Assembly (NCBI RefSeq): GCF_025950095.1 | Contig: NZ_JAPDDR010000003.1 | Coordinates: forward strand, 372,001-436,000 | Source of the DNA: Luteolibacter rhizosphaerae | Lineage (GTDB): Bacteria; Verrucomicrobiota; Verrucomicrobiia; Verrucomicrobiales; Akkermansiaceae | Length of the DNA: 64,000 nucleotides | Direction of reading: 5' to 3' | In this document: positions 50,373 through 58,849 of the stretch, in pieces | Layout: every line of letters starts with the position of its first letter | How positions within the stretch are numbered: the stretch's first letter is position 1 | Notes under the pieces: generated by a model | What the model saw: only the letters and a program-made list of their open reading frames with translations | What the model was told of the DNA's origin: nothing | Databases searched by the model: none | Program-made: the position numbers and the translations under genes

Positions 50373-50717
50373 TTACCTCGTCCCCTTGCTGCGGCTCCCG
50401 CTCCGCGACCGCCGTTTCATCTCCCGCAGCCACATCCCCGCGCAGATCAGGAATCCCGCCGCCGCGATCATCACCAGCGCCCAGCCGATCTGGTTTCCCA
50501 GCTCCACCGAATTCCGGAATTCTAGCGTGGCATCCACCAGTTGCGGATCTTTCTGGGCTGCCACGAACCGCTGCTTCAGCGCCTCGATCCCCCATGCCAT
50601 GAAGGCCACCCGTCCATAGAAGGCCAGACCCGCCGCCACCGCGAAGCCCAGCATCCAGTTGAACCAGCGCTTCTCGATCGGGCCCGCCAGCGAATGATCC
50701 GGTAACTTGATTCCCAT
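50373..50717 (-). CDS. Hypothetical membrane protein with two membrane segments
   Basis: 114 residues. Two hydrophobic helices are visible: WMLGFAVAAGLAFYGRVAFMAWGI (about 20-44) and ELGNQIGWALVMIAAAGFLICAGMWL (about 72-97), with a charged loop between and a very basic tail (KRRSRSGSRSKGTR). I do not recognise a family. It lies alone on the minus strand between the ribosomal terminator and pyrE, which starts about 100 bases away divergently. The 150 bases between the terminator and this gene's stop show nothing else. Confidence 0.7.
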   Translation of the reverse strand: MGIKLPDHSLAGPIEKRWFNWMLGFAVAAGLAFYGRVAFMAWGIEALKQRFVAAQKDPQLVDATLEFRNSVELGNQIGWALVMIAAAGFLICAGMWLREMKRRSRSGSRSKGTR

Positions 50718-50816
50718 TTCCGGGCTCGATCCTGTCCGCCCCTCCCCCCGCGGTCGAACCCAAATCCCGCCCTACTTCGTCTGGACTCTTGGCCCGTGCC
50801 TCTGGACTCTCCCCGC

Positions 50817-51380
50817 ATGTCCGATACCGCCGCCGCGCTCAAAGCCATCCTCCTCGAGAAGTCCGTCCGCACCGGCACCTTCACCCTCGCCTCCGGCGCG
50901 CAGAGCGATCTCTACATCGATTGCCGCGTCACCGCCCTCGATCCCTTCGGCGCGAATCTGATCGGCCGGCTCGGCTGGGCGGCTGTCCGTGAAAAAATCC
51001 AGGCGGAAGGCCTCAAGATCGACTCCATCGGCGGCATGACCCTCGGGGCCGACCCCATCTCGCTTGCCGTCGGGATGGCCAGCGCCACGCAGCATCCGGA
51101 GGAAGCCCTGCAGGTCTTCACCGTGCGCAAGGAGCCGAAGGGCCACGGCCGCGGCAAGCAGATCGAGGGCAACTTCGCCTCCGGCCAGACCGTCATCGTC
51201 GTCGATGACGTCATCACCACCGGCGGTTCCACGCTCAAAGCCATCGACGTCATCGAGCGCGAGGGCGGTAAGGTCGCTTTCGCCCTCGTCCTCGTCGATC
51301 GCGAGGAAGGCGGCAGGCAAGCCATCGAGGCACGCGGTATCCCCGTCCTCGCTCTCTACTCCCGCAGCACCCTGTTGTGA
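50817..51380 (+). CDS. pyrE: Orotate phosphoribosyltransferase
   Basis: 187 residues from ATG 50817; an upstream in-frame ATG at 50796 is less likely. It makes OMP from orotate and PRPP in pyrimidine synthesis, in the cytoplasm. Signatures: RTGTFTLASGAQSDLYIDCRV, SIGGMTLGADPISLAVGMAS, VRKEPKGHGRGKQIEG, and the PRPP loop VIVVDDVITTGGSTL (about 127-140). Length matches the family. It is separated from the downstream DUF1080 gene by 85 bases and is probably transcribed alone. Confidence 0.96.
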   Translation: MSDTAAALKAILLEKSVRTGTFTLASGAQSDLYIDCRVTALDPFGANLIGRLGWAAVREKIQAEGLKIDSIGGMTLGADPISLAVGMASATQHPEEALQVFTVRKEPKGHGRGKQIEGNFASGQTVIVVDDVITTGGSTLKAIDVIEREGGKVAFALVLVDREEGGRQAIEARGIPVLALYSRSTLL

Positions 51381-51465
51381 GTCACCGGGTGCGCTCGCCG
51401 CCGCCGTGCTTCCTTGTAAAACTTCCTGAGTCCGCCACCGTAAGGGGAACTTTCCTGAGAAATCC

Positions 51466-52146
51466 ATGAAATCCCTTCTCCTTACCGCCTTGCTCCTTCC
51501 TGTCTCCCTTCACGCCGGAGAGACAAAACTCTTCAATGGCAAGGACCTCAGCGGCTGGGAGGGGAATACCAAGCTCTGGTCGGTCCGGGACGGCGCCATC
51601 ACTGGCAAGACCAGCGACTCGGGCGAAACCAAGATCGCCCACAATACCTTCCTCGTCTGGAAAGACGGCACTGTCGGCGATTTCGAGCTCACCTTCAAAT
51701 ACCGCATCGAGAAGGGGAACAGCGGCGTCCAGTACCGCTCGAAGAAGCTCGAGGACGGTGCCGCCGGCCCCATTGTCTCCGGCTATCAGGCGGATTTCGA
51801 GGCCGGCACCACCTACAGCGGCATCCTCTATGAGGAGCGCGGCCGCGGTATCCTCGCCGAGCGCGGGCAAAAGACCGAGATTGGAGCCGACTCCAAACCC
51901 AAGGCCACCGGCACCGTCGGCGATTCCAAGGAGATCCAGGCCGCCATCAAGCATGAGGACTGGAACGACTACAAGATTGTCGCCAAGGGCAACCACGTGC
52001 AGCACTTCATCAACGGCAAGCAGACCGTCGACGTCACCGACAAGGACGAGGCCCACGCGCCGAAGGAAGGCATCCTCGCCCTCCAGATCCACGCCGGCCC
52101 CGCCATGGTCGTCCAGTTCAAGGACTTCGTCCTGAAGACCGACTGA
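51466..52146 (+). CDS. DUF1080 (3-keto-disaccharide hydrolase-like) secreted protein
   Basis: 226 residues; signal peptide MKSLLLTALLLPVSLHAG. The mature part starts with the family hallmark TKLFNGKDLSGWEGN, followed by WSVRDGAITGK, DFELTFKYRIEKGNSGVQYRSK, GYQADFEAGTTYSGILYEERGRGIL and WNDYKIVAKGNHVQHFINGKQTVDVTD. DUF1080 proteins have a concanavalin-like jelly roll; some cleave 3-keto-glycosides. They are very numerous in Verrucomicrobiota and Planctomycetes. Substrate unknown. Confidence 0.93.
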   Translation: MKSLLLTALLLPVSLHAGETKLFNGKDLSGWEGNTKLWSVRDGAITGKTSDSGETKIAHNTFLVWKDGTVGDFELTFKYRIEKGNSGVQYRSKKLEDGAAGPIVSGYQADFEAGTTYSGILYEERGRGILAERGQKTEIGADSKPKATGTVGDSKEIQAAIKHEDWNDYKIVAKGNHVQHFINGKQTVDVTDKDEAHAPKEGILALQIHAGPAMVVQFKDFVLKTD

Positions 52147-52211
52147 GAGACCCGGGGCCCGCCACATTCTTGTCTCTGGTTTCTTGCGGCCGCTTCGTTC
52201 ACGCTCAGCCC

Positions 52212-53228
52212 GTGATCTCCCGCCGCAAGATCAAGTACGAGGTTTCCGCGCCGCTGCGGCAGTATCTCTATCATTTCGACCGCCTCCGGGACATCCCGCT
52301 GGTCTACGACGATCTCGCCCGCTTCGTCGGCTCCATGCCCTATGAGGACCCGCGCGGAAAAGAGACCCTCTGGCTCACGGTCTACTACGATCCCGATCTC
52401 ATGGCCGAGCTCCGGCCGAAGCTCACCAAGATCTATGCGGAGCTGAAGATCGGCGGGGAAACCGACCTGCACGAGCACCTCACCGTCGATCGCATCGACT
52501 TCGGCGAATTCGGCAATTCCCGCCCCTTCCGCATCCGCATCACCAACCTCTACAACGACAACTCCGACTACTTCTATGTGAAGCAGGCGGATGCCTCCCG
52601 CATCTACGGCCTCGAGCTCGAGCACATCCTCTCGCCGAACCGCATCAATTACCTCGTCAATGGCAACACCCTCATCGAGGAACACATCGCCGGCGTTCCC
52701 GGGGATGTATTCCTCGCCAATCACCTCCCGCGTCCCGAACTGAACAAGGTCCGCATCGCGAAGGAGTTCACCAAGTTCAACGAGCGCTGCTTCATCCGCC
52801 TGCTGGGTGACATGCGCAGCGTGAACTACGTCGTCGATATCACCCCGGACTTCGAGGAGGTCCAGTACCGCGTCCGCCCCATCGACTTCGACCAACAGAG
52901 CTACGAACGCCGCGGCAAGACCTACCTCGCCTACCGCTTCGATTCGAACAAGACGGTCACCAAGCTGGCCTTCGATGTCCTCAATCGGAAGACCATCGAC
53001 CAGTATGTCGCGGAAGAGCACGCCCAGATGACCCGGCGTGCGAAGGTTGAGGGCGGCCGTCTCAAGGGCCTGCTCGGCATCATGCGGCGCGATGAGATCG
53101 CTCCCTCCCACCATGTGGCCTCACTTGCGGCGGATCTGGCGAAGTATCATCACACGGACATCTTCCGCGATTGCACCACGATGGGCGAGCTGACTGCCGC
53201 ACACGTGGCCCACATGCTGGAGCTCTAG
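52212..53228 (+). CDS. Conserved protein of unknown function with kinase-like C-terminal motif
   Basis: About 338 residues from GTG 52212 (VISRRKIKYEV); the open frame starts at TTG 52170. No signal peptide or membrane segment. I do not recognise a named family. Motifs worth noting are TLIEEHIAGVPGDVFL and LLGDMRSVNYVVDITPDF followed by VRPIDFDQQSYERR. This recalls the GD...N...D/IDFD catalytic pattern of phosphotransferase-fold kinases, but the match is loose. The C-terminal part is helical (RTIDQYVAEEHAQMTRRAK). It starts 66 bases after the DUF1080 gene in the same direction. Confidence 0.75.
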   Translation: MISRRKIKYEVSAPLRQYLYHFDRLRDIPLVYDDLARFVGSMPYEDPRGKETLWLTVYYDPDLMAELRPKLTKIYAELKIGGETDLHEHLTVDRIDFGEFGNSRPFRIRITNLYNDNSDYFYVKQADASRIYGLELEHILSPNRINYLVNGNTLIEEHIAGVPGDVFLANHLPRPELNKVRIAKEFTKFNERCFIRLLGDMRSVNYVVDITPDFEEVQYRVRPIDFDQQSYERRGKTYLAYRFDSNKTVTKLAFDVLNRKTIDQYVAEEHAQMTRRAKVEGGRLKGLLGIMRRDEIAPSHHVASLAADLAKYHHTDIFRDCTTMGELTAAHVAHMLEL

Positions 53229-53626
53229 TACTTCGGGTCCACGCACAGCGCTTGGTATCTCCGGGTCGCGAGCAGCACCGAGAAGAACGCCAGATACACC
53301 ATTTGCATCCCCGCCGCTCCCCAGTCCTGCACCGAGCAAGCACCGAAGAGCAGCGTGAACATCAGCAGGTGACCGGCGATCAGCGTCGCCCGCATCTGCC
53401 ACCCGGCCAGCAGCATCGCCCCGATCACCGATTCGGCGATTACGATGCCGTAGGAGCTCAGTCCCACCAGACCCACCGGCAGGAAGCTCGGTTCGAACTT
53501 CACGCGCATCCCCGCGGCGAATTCATGGATCATCGGAATCCGTGTCCACCCGTGCAGCGCGATGTTGATCCCCAATCCGATCCGGGCCAGCCCATGGGCC
53601 CATTGTGCGTCGCTGAGATCCTTCAT
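53225..53626 (-). CDS. DoxX-like small membrane protein
   Basis: 133 residues with four hydrophobic helices: ARIGLGINIALHGWTRIP, LVGLSSYGIVIAESVIGAMLLAG, TLIAGHLLMFTLLFGACSV and MQMVYLAFFSVLLA. The layout and the early GLGINIALHG motif fit the DoxX family, whose members are membrane proteins of unclear or redox-related roles. Its last 4 bases overlap the 3' end of the convergent gene. Exact function is not determinable here. Confidence 0.82.
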   Translation of the reverse strand: MKDLSDAQWAHGLARIGLGINIALHGWTRIPMIHEFAAGMRVKFEPSFLPVGLVGLSSYGIVIAESVIGAMLLAGWQMRATLIAGHLLMFTLLFGACSVQDWGAAGMQMVYLAFFSVLLATRRYQALCVDPKY

Positions 53627-53706
53627 GATGTTGTTGCATCATGGGAGCCCTTCATGCGTCTACACCTTCCCGGAAAGTCTTCACGGGGCCACCCGGCCCG
53701 TTTGAA

Positions 53707-53967
53707 TCATTCGAAGTGAATCCACGCCCGATCCTCGATCACCAGCGGCATCTTCTGTCCCTCACACCATGCGGCGGCATCGGCACGCACTCTTTCCCAT
53801 TGTCCCGCCGCCCACTCCGGGGCCGCCTGTTCCCACTTCGCCTCGCTCGGCAGGTAGGCAGTGTAGACTCCCATCGTCATCTCGATGATGAACTGCCTCC
53901 CGTCCATCATGCAGACGAGTTCCTCTTTCCATCGCGGATTGAACTGAACCTTCGAGGGGATGCTCAT
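53707..53967 (-). CDS. Small conserved hypothetical protein
   Basis: 86 residues (MSIPSKVQFNPRWKEELVCMMDGRQFIIEMTMGVYTAYLPSE...). It has no signal peptide or membrane segment. YLPSEAKWEQAAPEWAAGQWERV and AAWCEGQKMPLVIEDRAWIHFE give the look of a small globular protein with several Trp. I do not recognise a domain family. It is alone on the minus strand between the DoxX-like gene and the next plus-strand gene. Confidence 0.72.
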   Translation of the reverse strand: MSIPSKVQFNPRWKEELVCMMDGRQFIIEMTMGVYTAYLPSEAKWEQAAPEWAAGQWERVRADAAAWCEGQKMPLVIEDRAWIHFE

Positions 53968-54042
53968 GGAATGCGGGGGCTCTGATACGGATCATTAAAT
54001 CGGGCATCAACGCAAGACCGCACTTGTGGTAGTCGTTGAGGA

Positions 54043-54906
54043 GTGATGACCCGGAGGCTTCTCTTGTGTGCCCTCTTCGTGCTGTCCGCTCTTCCTCTCC
54101 GCGCTCTCGACACCACCTTGCTCCAGCCGGACAATCTCATGGCCTGGTGCATCGTCCCTTTCGATGCAAAGAAGCGCGGCCCGGAGGAACGCGCCCTGAT
54201 GTTGAAGCGCCTCGGTATCCACAAGCTCGCCTACGATTGGCGCGAGGAGCACATCGCCAGCTTTGATGCCGAGGTGGAGGCGATGCAGCGTCACGGCATC
54301 GAGATTACTGCATGGTGGATGCCCGGATCGCTAGATCCTACCTGCCGCAAGATCATCGAAGTCATGCGTCGTCATGAGATTCACCCTCAATGGTGGGTCC
54401 TGATCCCTGAACCTCTCCTTGGTAACACCGATCAAACGGCCAAGGTCAAAGCCGCGGCGGATCAGCTCCGCCCGCTCGCCTTGGAAGCGCAAGCCCTCGG
54501 CTGCAAGCTCGCGCTTTACAACCACGGCGGCTGGTTCGGCGAGCCTGACAACCAGCTTGCTATCATCCGAGCCCTCGACCTGCCGCATGTCGGCATGGTC
54601 TACAATTTCCACCATGGCCACCATCACATCGCGGACTTCCCCCGGCTCTTCGATCTCATGAAGCCGCATCTCTTCGCCCTCAATCTGAACGGCATGCTCG
54701 CTGATGCTGAAGCACGCGGCATGAAGATCCACCCCATCGGCCATGGCGACCAAGAAGCCACCATGATCCGACATGTCCTCCGAAGCGGTTGGAAAGGCCC
54801 CGTCGGAATTCTGAACCACATCGACACCGCCGATGCGGAAGCAACGCTGCGCGTCAATCTTCAAGGCCTCGATCGCCTGGCGAAGGAACTCAGGTCCCAA
54901 CCCTGA
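54043..54906 (+). CDS. Secreted sugar phosphate isomerase/epimerase-like TIM-barrel protein
   Basis: 287 residues with a signal peptide (MTRRLLLCALFVLSALPLRAL; the second Met is a possible start). The mature part resembles xylose isomerase-like TIM barrels: MLKRLGIHKLAYDWREEHI, FDAEVEAMQRHGIEITAWWMPGS, LGCKLALYNHGGWFGEPDN, VGMVYNFHHGHHHIADFPRLFDLM and HIDTADAEATLRVNLQGLDRL. His/Asp/Glu residues at strand ends may bind a metal, as in the family. Export suggests periplasmic action on released sugars, but the substrate is unknown. It is followed after 112 bases by another secreted-protein gene. Confidence 0.9.
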   Translation: MMTRRLLLCALFVLSALPLRALDTTLLQPDNLMAWCIVPFDAKKRGPEERALMLKRLGIHKLAYDWREEHIASFDAEVEAMQRHGIEITAWWMPGSLDPTCRKIIEVMRRHEIHPQWWVLIPEPLLGNTDQTAKVKAAADQLRPLALEAQALGCKLALYNHGGWFGEPDNQLAIIRALDLPHVGMVYNFHHGHHHIADFPRLFDLMKPHLFALNLNGMLADAEARGMKIHPIGHGDQEATMIRHVLRSGWKGPVGILNHIDTADAEATLRVNLQGLDRLAKELRSQP

Positions 54907-55018
54907 ACTCCACTTGGGCGAAGCACCAAGGAGAGGGTGCGTCTCGCGCCCTCCGATTCTCATCCTTGAGCTTGCTCGGATATTCGGCTGTTATGTCGCC
55001 GCTTTCTCCCTTTCCACC

Positions 55019-57505
55019 ATGAACCGAATCAACCGCTATCTCCTGGCGGCCGGGCTGCTCTTGGCTGCCATCGCCCTTCTCCCGCTGCACTTCAGCTCGC
55101 AGTCCGCCGGCACGCCTTCCGGGCAGATATCCTCCTCCCTCGCCGCATCGTCTCCGGCACCGGTTGCCCCCCACCTTTCCTCCTACTCGGAATCTCTCAA
55201 TGCCCACCCGGACCTTGCGAAGGTAGTCACTGCATCCTTCCATCAGATCCGCCCGATCAGCGGCGAGGAAAGCCTCCTCCCTAAGAACGAGGGCTCGCTC
55301 TACTTCGCGAACAATCCCGGCCAGTCCTATAGCGCCCGCTTCCAGCAGGATGGCGTCCTGATCCGGAATGCGGACGGTGCCAGAGACCTTAAGATCGCCA
55401 GCCGCTCCACCCAGACCGCGTCCATTACCGTTCAAGGCTCGCGCATCAGCTACAAGCGGGCCGATGGATCGGGCGAGTGGTTCGAGAATGGTCCCCGCGG
55501 CCTGGAGCACGGTATGACCCTTGCCGCCCGCCCTGCCGATGCCGGGGTGCAGCTTGAGATCCCCTTCACGATCGAAGGCATGAGTTCGGCTCGCGATGCC
55601 TCGGGCAACATCGCTTTCAAAGATAAGGACGGCACCACCGCTTACGCCTATAAGGACATCAAGGCATGGGATTCCCGTGGCGAGATTCTCGATGCTTCGC
55701 TCGCTGCCATCGATGGCGGAGTGGCATGGATCGTGAATGACCGTGAGGCGGTCTATCCGATCACGATTGATCCCTTGATCGTGAATACTCAGACCCTCCC
55801 TCTCCCTTCACCGGGGAATGGCTATGGGACTGCCGTCGACTTGAACGGAAATCTTGCCGCGGTCTCAGCCTTGGGAGAGCCATCTGCTCCGGCTCAGAAC
55901 TCGGGCGCGGTTTACGTCTACCGAAAGACCGGGACCACGTGGGCACAGGAAGCCCGCCTCACATCGTCGACTCCGAACGATAACGAAGGCTTTGGCGCAG
56001 CTGTGGCAATCGAGGGAGACGTACTCGCCGTGGTCACCCAGTTCGACAACAGTCCGTCCAATACCTCATCGATCCAGATCTTCCGTACCTTTGGATCCAG
56101 TTGGAATCATCAGGAGACCATTCAGCCGAATCCCTTGGGCTATTATTTCATCGGATCTCCGATCGATATGGACGGCGGGGTTTTGGTGGTCGGTGTGCCC
56201 GGTGAAGTGTTCGGACCATCGGTGGTGGGGGCCCTGTGGGTCTATCAGGTGAACCAAGGCGGAGTCACCGGGCCAACCAAGATTTTCAGTTCGGGGATGG
56301 TGCCGCAGGAAGGCTTCGGAGGCAGCGTCGCGATCAAGGGCAATCAGATCGCGGCGGGTGCTAGCTGGGCGACCAAGGATGGCGTCCAGAATGTTGGAGC
56401 GGTTTACGTTTTCAGTGGCTTTGGAGCCTTCTGGAACCAGCAGGCGAAACTCCACTCTCCCGAGCCGACAGCCAATGAGGCCATGGGGACGGCGGTTGCG
56501 ATCGATACCGACAAGATCCTTGCCGGAGCCGTGAACCGGAAACCGGGGGCCTATCAGCATGGGGCAGCCTATGTCTTCACGCGCAATGGCGGCTCTTGGG
56601 GGCATGAGACGAGCATCCGGGTGAATCCGGCGATACAGCGCAATATCTTCCTGGGAGAATCGGTGGCCATTTCCGGCAACCTGCTCGCCCTCACTGCGGC
56701 GATCTCACCGCTCGATGAGACCAACCGGATCGTCCTCTACCAAAGAATCGGGAGGACCTGGTTCCGTCGCAACAATCCGGAGACGGAGTATCTGGGTGAT
56801 ACCCGCTACCCGAAGATCTCCTTGGATGGATCGGCCATGGTCGCCGGTTACAGCTTGGCCGGGGTGGCACGCGCTTACTCCCTCGGAAACGCCAACTCGG
56901 CTCAGGAGATCGCCGTCTACACCGGGGAGGATACCGCCTTGGTCGAGACCCTGAATGGCGCCCCACTGAACTTCGGCGATGTGCCGGTATCCACGAACAA
57001 GAGTTGGCCGATCACCATTTACAACGACGGGCTCACCGATCTCGAAGTCACCGCGGCAAGCCTTCTCCCCGGAGCCAGCAGCGACATCTCGGTCGATCCG
57101 ATTCAGACCTTCCCCTTCGGCTCCCTGATCATCGCCCCTGGTGCTACGGCCAAGATCACGGTCAGAACCAACTTCTCCACCACCGGCAACAAGACCGCCA
57201 CCCTACGCTTGGAGAGCAACGATGCTGATGAACCGAACTTCGATATCCCGCTCAGCTTCCGGTCCTACGAGCCACCCGCCCCCGGTGGCCTGACAATCAC
57301 CCGCGAAAATGGCATCCCCGTCCTTCGCTACCCGCACCTCCAGTTCTTCAACTATCAGGTCGAAGTCTCTACCGACCTCAACCAGTGGAACCACGCCGGC
57401 TTCATGCAAATGGAGTTCGATCCCAACTCCGGAGCCCAAGTAAGGATCTTCCGCGACTTCAACGCCCCCTTCGGCAAGTCCTTCTACCGTGTGAAGGTGA
57501 ATTGA
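55019..57505 (+). CDS. Secreted FG-GAP repeat protein with Hydin-like Ig domain
   Basis: 828 residues from ATG 55019. The open frame extends 62 codons upstream without a signal peptide; this start gives MNRINRYLLAAGLLLAAIALL. Residues about 270-620 contain FG-GAP/integrin-like propeller repeats: YGTAVDLNGNLAAVSA, SGAVYVYRKTGTTWAQEARL, GFGAAVAIEGDVLAVV, MGTAVAIDTDKILAGA. At about 640-750 there is a choice-of-anchor-D/Hydin-like Ig domain (LNFGDVPVSTNKSWPITIYNDGLTDLEV). The final 70 residues are the shared tail ending GKSFYRVKVN. It is likely surface-exposed and adhesive. Confidence 0.85.
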   Translation: MNRINRYLLAAGLLLAAIALLPLHFSSQSAGTPSGQISSSLAASSPAPVAPHLSSYSESLNAHPDLAKVVTASFHQIRPISGEESLLPKNEGSLYFANNPGQSYSARFQQDGVLIRNADGARDLKIASRSTQTASITVQGSRISYKRADGSGEWFENGPRGLEHGMTLAARPADAGVQLEIPFTIEGMSSARDASGNIAFKDKDGTTAYAYKDIKAWDSRGEILDASLAAIDGGVAWIVNDREAVYPITIDPLIVNTQTLPLPSPGNGYGTAVDLNGNLAAVSALGEPSAPAQNSGAVYVYRKTGTTWAQEARLTSSTPNDNEGFGAAVAIEGDVLAVVTQFDNSPSNTSSIQIFRTFGSSWNHQETIQPNPLGYYFIGSPIDMDGGVLVVGVPGEVFGPSVVGALWVYQVNQGGVTGPTKIFSSGMVPQEGFGGSVAIKGNQIAAGASWATKDGVQNVGAVYVFSGFGAFWNQQAKLHSPEPTANEAMGTAVAIDTDKILAGAVNRKPGAYQHGAAYVFTRNGGSWGHETSIRVNPAIQRNIFLGESVAISGNLLALTAAISPLDETNRIVLYQRIGRTWFRRNNPETEYLGDTRYPKISLDGSAMVAGYSLAGVARAYSLGNANSAQEIAVYTGEDTALVETLNGAPLNFGDVPVSTNKSWPITIYNDGLTDLEVTAASLLPGASSDISVDPIQTFPFGSLIIAPGATAKITVRTNFSTTGNKTATLRLESNDADEPNFDIPLSFRSYEPPAPGGLTITRENGIPVLRYPHLQFFNYQVEVSTDLNQWNHAGFMQMEFDPNSGAQVRIFRDFNAPFGKSFYRVKVN

Positions 57506-57534
57506 GTCGATGGCGCCCCGAGCCGTTGAATTTT

Positions 57535-57556
57535 GATAGTATCATATGATACTATC
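57535..57556. repeat. 22-base perfect palindrome in AT-rich islet
   Basis: GATAGTATCAT (57535-57545) is followed without spacer by its exact reverse complement, ATGATACTATC. It lies 30 bases after the stop of the FG-GAP gene and 58 bases before the 3' end of the small minus-strand gene. It could be an operator, a phage-type site or a recombination core. No transposase is nearby and there is no T-run, so a terminator or IS end is not supported. Confidence 0.8.
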
Positions 57557-57613
57557 GCTCCCTTGCCGTTGGCTATGCGTGGAGGCCGACATCTCGGATA
57601 CTTAGGTGGCCTT

Positions 57614-57889
57614 CTACTGGTCCGAGGGGGAGGCTGGCTTCTTAGATTTCTTAGTTTGGCGCGTCGAAGGATCTGGATTGGGAGATCGACGGTTGAACAG
57701 GATAGAGAACATCGCCAGACGAGTGGCGGCATCGCTCTTTTCAGTGAGGGCTATTATTCCCAAAACTTGGGCTATCCATTTGAGAACTCCGACTGCGATG
57801 AGAATGGTGATTGCTGTCAAAGCGTCTGGTAAGAGCTCGGGAGGAATGGAGTGGAAAATCCTCATAAGATCCGAAATGAAGATCGTCAT
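57614..57889 (-). CDS. Small hypothetical membrane protein
   Basis: 91 residues from ATG 57889. The N-terminal half holds one long hydrophobic helix (LLPDALTAITILIAVGVLKWIAQVLGIIAL, about 19-48) and the C-terminal third is basic and polar (RRSPNPDPSTRQTKKSKKP). Size and shape allow a holin-like or regulatory membrane peptide, but nothing recognisable proves that. Base use is visibly AT-richer than the window average. It faces the plus-strand unknown gene, with a palindromic site between their starts. Confidence 0.5.
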   Translation of the reverse strand: MTIFISDLMRIFHSIPPELLPDALTAITILIAVGVLKWIAQVLGIIALTEKSDAATRLAMFSILFNRRSPNPDPSTRQTKKSKKPASPSDQ

Positions 57890-57994
57890 AGTGGATTGGG
57901 TGAAGTGAGTTTTGTCTTCGGGCGGACATTACTTCGCACACCCAGTTAGTTCTTAAAAGTAGTATATAATCTAAAGCGCAAGATCTCATTTTTT

Positions 57995-58014
57995 AGAAAT
58001 AACTAGTTATTTCT
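57995..58014. promoter_or_regulatory. 20-base perfect palindrome between divergent starts
   Basis: AGAAATAACT (57995-58004) is followed directly by AGTTATTTCT, its exact reverse complement. The site is 25 bases before the ATG of the unknown gene at 58040 and about 106 bases before the start of the divergent membrane-protein gene at 57889. Both genes could be controlled from it. Confidence 0.65.
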
Positions 58015-58039
58015 TCTATGAGAGCTATAGGTCTTTTTG

Positions 58040-58849
58040 ATGTCTCTCTCCCCGTCCCCGTTCTCCTCTGCGGAGCTTCATCTTAGCGAGGCAGCATACG
58101 ATGAACTTCTTTATGTTAGAGAAATGTTGAGTCGGCTTCAATATGCACCTTCTCGGAAGACCATCTTGAATGCATTTCTGGCGGTTCTGCCCGATTGGTG
58201 CGTTGAGAACATCGAGAAACTGCCGGATATCCGAAGCCACACTATTTGGAAGAGAAGGATCGCTTTCAAGCTTGATTCCAAAGTTCACGATCTTGTTCGT
58301 GGCGATCTATTTGCCACGCCTATGAAAGAGGTGGATCTCTCTCAGTTACTCGACTATCTTCTAGTTCATCAGAGAGAAAGTGGTCATGGACGCGATCTTC
58401 AAGGACGTCTCCTCGCTAGTATGGCTAGGAGTCAATATCTTAAAAAGAAGGGAATCCTAATGTTTCGGCTTCCGGAAGCTTTGGAGCAGGGGGTTCATCC
58501 AATGTCGAAACAGCTGGTGGGACAAACGCTCGAGGCAGACACTTGGAAGCGGAGATGCTCTGGATCATCGAAGGAATATCAAGAATCCATCCAAAGTCGC
58601 ATTGAAGAGCTTTTTCTTCATAGGAAGTTCAGCCCGAAAGTCTGGCCTCCCTTAAGAGAGGAGCATGCGTCCTGTCGTGAAGAGGCGGCTCGGCTCTTGA
58701 GGAATCCCTCTACGCTTCGACTTATTTCAATTCAACTAAGGGAAGAGGCTTTTGGGAAGGTTAGGAAGATGGACCCGACCGATCTTGAAACCGCTGCTGT
58801 TGCCACACTCGTTTGGTGCAAGAATAATAATCTTCTTCAATGTGGGTGA
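58040..58849 (+). CDS. Uncharacterised protein in AT-rich islet
   Basis: 269 residues from ATG 58040 (MSLSPSPFSSAELHLSEAA); a TTG at 58037 is also possible. No family recognised, no signal peptide, no membrane segment. It appears mostly helical: YDELLYVREMLSRLQYAPSRKTILNAFL, WKRRIAFKLDSKVHDLVRGDL, ESIQSRIEELFLHRKF and REEHASCREEAARLLRN. Basic patches (KRRCSGSSKEY) would allow nucleic-acid binding, but this is a guess. AT-rich codon use and isolation between long palindromes suggest recent transfer. It ends one base before the convergent binding-protein gene. Confidence 0.8.
   Translation: MSLSPSPFSSAELHLSEAAYDELLYVREMLSRLQYAPSRKTILNAFLAVLPDWCVENIEKLPDIRSHTIWKRRIAFKLDSKVHDLVRGDLFATPMKEVDLSQLLDYLLVHQRESGHGRDLQGRLLASMARSQYLKKKGILMFRLPEALEQGVHPMSKQLVGQTLEADTWKRRCSGSSKEYQESIQSRIEELFLHRKFSPKVWPPLREEHASCREEAARLLRNPSTLRLISIQLREEAFGKVRKMDPTDLETAAVATLVWCKNNNLLQCG

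Noticed and set aside
57535-57556. Insertion-sequence end or attachment site at the 22-base palindrome
   Set aside because: No transposase, integrase, second copy or target-site duplication could be seen within the islet. It is kept only as a possible regulator site.
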